A stretch of DNA of 64,000 bases from Armillaria gallica (taxonomy: Eukaryota; Basidiomycota; Agaricomycetes; Agaricales; Physalacriaceae). The stretch lies in assembly GCA_037576215.1 (NCBI GenBank), contig JBANDB010000018.1:1674001-1738000 (forward strand). The letters run 5' to 3'. Both the position numbers and the translations under genes were made by a program. This document shows positions 57,937 through 64,000 of the stretch, piece after piece. The stretch's first letter is position 1, and every line of letters begins with the position of its first letter. A model generated the notes under the pieces. The model did no database searches, was not told the DNA's origin, and worked only from the letters and a program-made list of their open reading frames with translations.

Positions 57937-58411
57937 TGTTATGGATATCAGGCGTATGTTACTAATCAACTCTCACTGACTATTCACCATATTAATCATC
58001 ACGTAGGCTATAGAAATTTCTCGCCTTTTCTTTCTTTTTCTTTCTCTTTCTTTCGATACTCTTCTAGCATATTCCTTAGCTAGTTACCTTCCAGAATATT
58101 CGTCGTATAGAATGTATATATTGAGTATCATAATATGCCCTAAGGGCATCTAATTTTACCTTCTTGAATCCACAACCTAGTGTGAACTTGAGTGATGAAG
58201 TTGGTTACGCCAAGCGCTTGCCAATCCTCTCGCTTACCAATTATGCCAAGCACTTGTCGGAACCTTTAGCTACACCTAGCGCTTGCTAACCTCTCGGTTG
58301 GATCCTTCTTGGTAAAGTGAACCCTTTTCATTTTCAAACTCGCCTACTACGTACAAGTCTCGTCATGTACTTAGCAATCGGTATTCTACTCAAGTAGGCA
58401 TATTCTTAACA
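57937..58411 (+). repeat. 3' LTR, 475 bp
   Basis: It matches the 5' LTR end to end apart from 11 CpG-context transitions and a 36-bp extra segment near 58220-58255. That segment is bounded by GCCAAGCGCTTG/GCCAAGCACTTG words, consistent with slippage or recombination between them. Ten of the eleven differences show TG or CA here and CG in the 5' LTR. Confidence 0.92.
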
Positions 58412-58416
58412 CCAAG

Positions 58417-58689
58417 TGTACACGACACCTACTATGCATATACTCGGCATTGGCGATATTACAATAAAAGTTGTGGCGACATATACCAAAGAACCGTTGT
58501 ATTCTGCATTTCGGAGTACCTTCTCAGTGGTCTCCCCTTGTATGTTGATACTGTTTCAAGTAACGGCAACTACGCTAATTCTCTATGCTAGCTATCTATT
58601 GTATTTGTTTACATTGAAATGAAAATGCTTGTCTCCTCACTTCTGTTCCGTCTCGTACCGTCTGAAAGCACAAGATGAAAGCCAGCAAT
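58417..58689. repeat. Dispersed repeat R1, copy B, right part
   Basis: This continues the copy interrupted by the gypsy element. ACGACACCTACTATGC, TGGCGACATATACCAAAGAA and CTAATTCTCTATGCTAGCTA match copy C at about 46700-46870 and copy A at about 9600-9780. It leads into branching-enzyme sequence. Confidence 0.6.
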
Positions 58690-59330
58690 TGTGATCTGCA
58701 CGAAAGGTAGCCCCGCAATCAGGATGAGTGCTTACATTCCTCCTCGGCGTATTTTGTCCTTGGGATATCAACCATGCTCTGTGATTGGCGATTCGGCCAA
58801 TGATCAGATTCCCTACCTTCTAGTTTCCATGGACCCAAAAATCTACGAAGTGCACGTTGGTATCACAACATCTGAATCTAGGGTGGGGACATACAGAAAA
58901 TTTACGATGAATGTCTTGCAACATGTCAAATATCTTGGCTACAATGTCATAGAGTCGATGGCAATCATGCAGCATGCCTGCTACTCATGTATGCTCTACT
59001 GCAACATATATTCACTGCTCTCAATTGATGCTTTTTAGCCTTCGGGTAGCAGGTAAGTAGCTTCTTCGTGATAAGCTCATGTGGAACTCTAGAAGAGTTG
59101 AAGGAAACGATCGATGCAGCACATGGCATGGGGCTGATAGTTCTCTTTGGCATTCTTCATTCAAATGCTCGCAAGAATGTCCTTGACAGCAAATGAGTTC
59201 GACGGGCCTGATCACTTGTACTTCCATGAGGGAGGCACAGGACGACACGAACTTTCGGATAGCCATCTCTTTAACTATGCTATGTTGCGATTCCACTCGT
59301 GCACTGTAACCCTCCCCAGGATTACATACG
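58690..59330 (+). pseudogene. GLC3: Branching-enzyme (GH13) pseudogene, second fragment
   Basis: It encodes a segment just upstream of, and overlapping, that in copy A. KIYEVHVGITTSESRVGTYRKFT and HVKYLGYNVIESMAIMQHA (58837-58985) correspond to the conserved YEAHVGIS...GYNxIQLMAIMEH region of branching enzymes. Then [20 protein letters not shown] and LFNYAM follow in shifting frames to about 59290. It is broken by frameshifts and stops. With the fragment at 9880 it shows that the ancestral R1 unit carried a branching-enzyme gene. Confidence 0.7.
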
Positions 59331-59644
59331 ACAAGTTATGTACCACTATTTGTGTCCACAGCTATATGCTTCCGTGGATCGGCAAGATCACTTCTTTACC
59401 TTGTACTTTAACGTCTTCTGCACAATAGAGTCATTTTCATTTCTATTGCACGCCTTCCAGTGTTCCCGATACCTATCGGGTTCCACTTTTTTTTTGAAAT
59501 TCCTAGCGACTCTACAACCCAGTAACTAGGCAGGACCGTGGATCTTACCCTGTGTTGAACATGTGAGGAATTGATCCTCAGTCGACTGCATATCCCCACA
59601 ATGAGCGATCCCCAAACTTCTTGCGTCTACGCACGGACCGCCCC

Positions 59645-62032
59645 ATGGCTTTGATGATACCTCCTCTAATGTCTAGCGGACCCCTGGTCAAATCCTATAA
59701 AGGCGAGCGAAAGAACCGAAAACACTGGTACCAACCTTGTCTCCCCACTCCCATTTCCACACTGGACCGACTCCGTGCTCTCCCACATTGTTCTGCGCGC
59801 AGCGACATTGTCGCCCCGCCTGTTTCTGAATCCTCAGCCCCCTCACCACTGTCACCGGTGACGCCCTCAGACCCCCCTTCTGATGCGAGCCCTGACTCCC
59901 TGCCTACAGAAGACCCTCTTCTGTCTGTACGGTGCATTGATTTCTCATCGCTCCCATCATCGATAACGAATTCTGGCTGTGTGGTTGCAAATCTTGCATC
60001 CAACGCGCATATAGTCACCACCACCCCTTTTGCTGGACCGCATACATCCACCTCAACTGCCAAGATCGACGCTGTAACCGCCTCGGATAGACCCAAAGAC
60101 AACTCACCACCTCCCTCTGACGACGAAGACTACTCTGATCTTCCAGCTCTGATCCCCATCTCGGACGATGAAGACGACGAAGAATTTGACCCTTCTTCCT
60201 CAGATCCTTCCTCCACGGATTCAGACGACACTCCATCCGAATCTGATTCGGTTCCTGCCACCATTGACTCCAACTCTTCTAGCTCAGACTCTGACCATCC
60301 CCCCACACGCATTCCTGTTCTGAGATCATCTACAATGTCATCCCTTGCCGTTATTGAACAAAGCTCCTTAACTTCAGCTCCCATCCTGCACCCTGGCATC
60401 TATACAATTGACGTTTTCAATGAGTTCTGCGAGGCCTTCGAGGCGTTTTACTTGTACAAGAAGGTTCCTGTGGATGCACGTGTTGCCATGGCCCTCTCAG
60501 CATGTCGTGGACCAGCGATGAAGTCATGGATTTGCCTCATCTCAGCGAGCACAACAGACCCCATAGCCAACTGGATGTGGGATCACTTCATGGCACAACT
60601 CAAGGTGAAGTGGCTGCCTGAGAATTGGTCACTCCAGGTGAAAAAGACTAGGAACGCACCTCAGGGAAAACGCATGTGGTTCGAATTCCAGTTGGCCGTG
60701 CACGGCGCCAATGAGAACCTCGTTGGCTTGCCCAGTTACCTTGATGACCATGATATCTGTTTGCACCTCGAGGAACGTATGTGTGAGGACCTTGCAGATG
60801 CCTACTTGAAGGCAAATCGAGACCACCGATTGGACAACATTACGGATCTTGATAGGTAGCTGGATGAAGTGCATGTACTTGATGATGATATGAGGAAGGA
60901 GGCCAGCCATGGAAAGAGGTTGTTCAAGTTGCTCATGGCAGAGTCAGGTACGATGTCTGCCCAGAATGCTCCTGAGAAGCGTCAACGCCTTCCTCGTGCC
61001 GATCCCACTACCATGTCAGCTTCTGCTATTCCCACCAGCTCTGCCACATCCTCCTCTACCACTATGACAGACGGCACTGTGCCCTCTGGTCGATGCCCTC
61101 CTCGCCTCACACTGGCAGAGAAGGACCTTCTCATGAAGCACCTTGGTTGTTTCACATGCCATGAGTTTTATACAGATCATATCACACCTGACTGCAAGAC
61201 TGGTTCACCCGATGGGTCCATGTATCGCACACTTACCGAGGCAGATGCCCTTGCTGCCAAGTCTGCGTATGAGGCCAAGAAGGCTAACATTATTGCCGGT
61301 ATCAAGTTGTATCATGCCTCTGCGCTTGAGGACGGTGAGGAGATGATTGGAGACTTGTCTGATTCGGTCAAGGGTGTTGAGTATGTTTCCCCTGCCCTTG
61401 AACAGACAATTGCGACCCCACATCTTTGGATGGAGGGCTTCGTTGACTCCCCTGCCCTTTCCTCTCCATTGCCTGTACGAGCACTTATTGACCATGGCTC
61501 CCCTACAGTTTTGATTAGGCCGGACCTTGTTGCACGCCTCAGACTTTGGATACACAGATTGCACCGCTCATTACCACTCTCATCAATAATCGGCTCATTG
61601 AATTCAGAGCCTCTAGACTGTTGTGTTAGATTTCGTATCACTTCTGCTGATCATTCCTGGACTTCACATAAAATTCTCGCCGTTGTATGCCCTTTCTTAC
61701 ATTGTGATATCCTCCTCGGAGGCCCTTTCCTCTACTGAAATAATATTGTCATTGATCACGGTGCCCGTACCGCTTACCCTTCCAATTCTTCATCTGATCT
61801 CCTCAATCCCTCCCCCAAGACGGCGTCTCCTCAAAAGCTAGACGACCCTCTGCAGGCAGCCATCAAGGAGAAGGAGAAGAACAGGTGTCTCACGCTAGAG
61901 ATTAAAGCTATCCAGAAGTCACTAAGGATCACGCAAGCCCCCCTCCTGCATGAACTCGAATGTTTCTTTGATTCTACGGTGAAGAGACTCTGTGCGCGCA
62001 GGCTAGAAATGCAACAGTGTCGAAGACACTGA
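59645..62032 (+). pseudogene. Gypsy-type gag-protease relic lacking RT and integrase
   Basis: One frame is interrupted only by TAG at 60857-60859 and TGA at 61736-61738. The N-terminal part is Ser/Pro/Asp-rich with a long acidic stretch. A gag capsid-like region follows (FCEAFEAFYLYKKVP, ALSACRGPAMKSW). Next are a zinc knuckle CFTCHEFYTDHITPDC and a retropepsin-like segment ALIDHGSPTVLIRPDLV with CDILLGGPFLY. Soon after NNIVIDHGARTA, where RT should begin, the sequence passes through about 90 codons of unrelated helical sequence to a stop. No RT, RNase H or integrase remains. The original start was probably the ATG at 59601, now out of frame. It is a deleted or non-autonomous element. Confidence 0.65.
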
Positions 62033-62076
62033 TCACACTCACACCCAACACTACACACACAAACCCTCAAGTTCTT

Positions 62077-62083
62077 GGGGGGG
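62077..62083 (+). promoter_or_regulatory. Polypurine-tract-like G7 run
   Basis: The run lies 45 bp after the end of the gag-protease frame, as a PPT would. The sequence after it (ATATTATGCGATAG) does not start with TG and no matching 5' LTR was found, so the 3' border is unresolved. Confidence 0.35.
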
Positions 62084-62394
62084 ATATTATGCGATAGAAG
62101 CAGATTGAAGCAAAACAACTAAACTCTCAGAATATACAATACACGCGTATAGCAATAGCGTGCGTCACGTATCTAGATCTCTCTAAGTCCAAAGGCTTTT
62201 ATAACAAGAGGGGCGACCAATGTCGCCGGGCCTCAAGGCAAGGTGTACTACAATACACAATATGTCGCCACACACCCACAAAACCCTCAATAAGTCGTGC
62301 ACGTCACACACAGGTAACCACAACAACCTAAACACACTCTAAACACGACTCAAAGCTTGCGCTCTAAGCAGAAACCCTTCACAAAACGTCCACT

Positions 62395-62815
62395 CAAGCC
62401 ACAGGATTTGAACCTACGCACTCAAGCTTCCAAAACCAATCGTAGACCCACAGGGTTTGAACCTATGCCAATCCAGAGACACAATAACCAACTAAACCCC
62501 GTCCGACAAGCCAAAGGGTTTGAACCTCTGCCGCTTGCGGAAATGAGAACCCTCAAGCGTGCACTAATCAGACCACAGGGTTTGAACCTGTGCCGCCTGT
62601 AGCGCCGCGCGTTAGAAGAAGGCCTCTGTACGAACACTAACCAGACCAAAGGGTTTGAACCTCTGCCGCCTGTAGTATCTCGCACACAAGAAACGCTGTC
62701 CGACAAGCCAAAGGGTTTGAACCTCTGCCACTTGCGGAATGGTATACCCAACTAAGCACGTGCTAATCAGACCAAAGGGTTTGAACCTCTGCCGCCTGTA
62801 ACACCGCGTGTCACA
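62395..62815 (-). repeat. Seven-copy tandem repeat with tRNA T-arm/B-box-like core
   Basis: The core GGGTTTGAACCTCTGCC (first copy GGATTTGAACC) begins at 62404, 62453, 62516, 62578, 62651, 62713 and 62777, so the period is 49-73 bp, mostly 62-64. On the minus strand each core reads GGTTCAAACCC, which fits the Pol III B-box GWTCRANNC. The flanks AGAGG/CCTTT can pair around it, like a T-arm. No full tRNA cloverleaf is present. A minus-strand frame across the array (62751-62422) merely reflects the repeat. Confidence 0.7.
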
Positions 62816-63864
62816 AGAAACCCTCAAAACTCAAGAGCGCGTCCGCAATGACACAATATCTCTTATTCTCAGGGTAGAGCGCAGTCAACCAGTCACTCAA
62901 ACCATACACGAGTCCCTGCTAGGCAAGTCCCCTGCTAAGCAAGTCCCCCGCTAAGCTTTCTACGCCTCGTGCGCAACTCAATTCACTCGGTATGATATCA
63001 ATTCTAGGTTTATTCTCTCACTCGAAGTTACAAACTAATCCTGCTGCTAGGGTGTCAAGCTGGAGGCTTGCGCGCGACTACAACGGGGGTCCGAAACTTG
63101 TACACTACAAGTACACTGCGCTATTTATCTATTTTACATCCTACAAATTTGTACCACCAAATATAGTATTATTTAAGCTGCGGGGTACTTTTGCCTGCGT
63201 CCCACGCATGTTGCAATTATCACGCCATAGCTTGGCGCTGACTCAGGAGTCTGGCCCGGGGCCAGGTCCTGTCTCTGAGTGTCACGGCATCGGTTACCAA
63301 GGCTATGACACGCGGGTTGACATCAGTTGCCATATCCCTGGAGTTATAGCCTACCCTGCAACTCTTATTTCGCTTCCTAGTATTCTCACAGGGAATTCCA
63401 TTGTAGTGAGGGCAATGTGCTTCTTGTCTAGGCCTCGCGCATTTTGGCTGAAGCCCGGAACTTCGGATTTACTTGAGTTCTGACATCTCAAGGTCTAGAA
63501 CTCTAAGCTCTGGGCCTGCCATGCCTTGCGTGTCATAGATCACTGCTATGCGAAGTCTTAATTACCCTGCAAGCGTGTCCCGCGCTATTCTTAGCACGCG
63601 TATGCTTTGCCTTGTCAGAGCACTCAGTGTCAAGCACTGGGACTTCATACCTAGTACGGCCTTTCTAGTACCATTCTCAGGTTAAGCCATGCGCTCCACC
63701 CAGCTTTACTCTGGTAATATCATTACTGGCATTATAAACACTGCGCTCTGTTGCTTTCATCATTGCCTTCATGTCTGGGCATTATTGCCTGTACTCATTT
63801 GTACAATTCGCAAATTTACACGCGTGAATGCTTTTCAAGCGTGTCAACGGGGCTGACACTGCGG
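62816..63864. other. No supported gene
   Basis: Possibly LTR or leader sequence of a neighbouring element. It contains a perfect CTGGCCC-G-GGGCCAG hairpin at 63251-63265 and a TATAAACAC near 63734. A 163-residue frame (62992-63483) has no recognisable domain. Confidence 0.35.
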
Positions 63865-64000
63865 ATGAACAAATGTATCTATGAATCGGAGGTTCCTTGT
63901 GTTGTGGAAGCTATACATTCTCGGATTGATAACCTTGCCGAAATGGAGAAGCTGCTTGCACTGGACTCGAAGGTTAAGGCAAAGTTTGCCTGCCGTTTTC
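63865..64000 (+). CDS. Partial ORF running off the right edge
   Basis: From the ATG at 63865 (MNKCIYESEVPCVVEAIHSR) the frame is open for 45 codons to the window end. The sequence IDNLAEMEKLLALDSKVKAKF is helical and charged. It follows LTR-like or leader-like DNA, so a retroelement gag is one possibility. The fragment is too short to assign. Confidence 0.3.
   Translation, partial: MNKCIYESEVPCVVEAIHSRIDNLAEMEKLLALDSKVKAKFACRF

Larger units (their letters stand above)
49250..58416 (+). mobile_element. Full-length chromodomain Ty3/gypsy retrotransposon with accessory ORF
   Basis: The element spans 49255-58411 (9157 bp), between 5-bp target duplications CCAAG at 49250-49254 and 58412-58416. 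It has two LTRs, a TGG primer-binding start one base after the 5' LTR, one long gag-pol frame with a chromodomain, an extra ORF, and a G-run polypurine tract. R1 copies A, C and D show the target without insertion. The polyprotein carries four nonsense codons, so this copy is not autonomous as it stands. Confidence 0.92.

Noticed and set aside
62422..62751. 109-residue minus-strand protein with a repeated RFKPFGL motif
   Set aside because: The frame is a by-product of the tandem DNA repeat. It has no promoter or family match.
62404..62790. Series of tRNA genes
   Set aside because: Only the T-arm/B-box-like part repeats. No acceptor stem, anticodon arm or D-arm could be built around any unit.
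62395..62815. CRISPR-like array
   Set aside because: The repeats are short and degenerate, the spacing ranges from 49 to 73 bp and the spacers resemble one another. The genome is clearly eukaryotic.
62992..63483. 163-residue ORF
   Set aside because: It lies in LTR-like or leader-like DNA with no recognisable domain. Its length alone is weak evidence.

Overview
The window looks like a repeat-rich stretch of a filamentous basidiomycete nuclear genome, probably Agaricomycetes. The evidence is short GT-AG introns of about 50-65 bp in every readable gene, a chromodomain Ty3/gypsy element, a DIRS-like tyrosine-recombinase element, and dispersed members of F-box, MYND-finger, metacaspase/caspase and TKL-like kinase families. 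I found no rRNA, no convincing tRNA and no CRISPR array. All calls were made by eye from translation, splice-site reading and self-comparison of the window.

Five host-type loci read as coding: an F-box protein (complement 5900-7102, one intron), a caspase-fold protein (18795-20245, four exons), a multi-pass membrane protein (33465-34909, two exons), a protein kinase with a C-terminal zinc-finger-like module (43777-45575, seven exons), and an ORF open at the left edge with a 55-residue tandem repeat (3-398). Between them lie broken genes: a glycogen branching enzyme (9880-11219, second fragment 58690-59330), a metacaspase without a readable catalytic Cys block (11715-13375), a MYND-finger gene with two in-frame stops (about 22069-23200), and several F-box relics.

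The background consists of old, diverged duplicated blocks. R1 carries the branching-enzyme fragments. R2 is anonymous. R4 is the tail of the MYND gene. R5 is a short GC-rich segment. Copies of R1 act as dated landing pads. One copy holds an 862-bp hAT-like element with perfect 11-bp inverted ends and an 8-bp target duplication, plus an unrelated 1.7-kb segment with the F-box gene and a long foldback. Another copy holds a complete 9.16-kb gypsy element with a 5-bp target duplication.

The gypsy element (49255-58411) is the most informative object. Its two LTRs differ at 11 positions, all in CpG context. Its single-frame polyprotein is interrupted by four TGA codons, each of which fits a CGA to TGA change. 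An intact 302-codon ORF of unknown function, with its own TATA box, sits between the chromodomain and the 3' LTR. A DIRS-like element (about 24794-29313) has open gag, RT/RNase H and recombinase frames and an in-frame intron carrying three near-identical 12-bp motifs. The right end holds a gag-protease-only gypsy relic (59645-62032) and a seven-copy tandem repeat whose complement looks like a tRNA T-arm/B-box.
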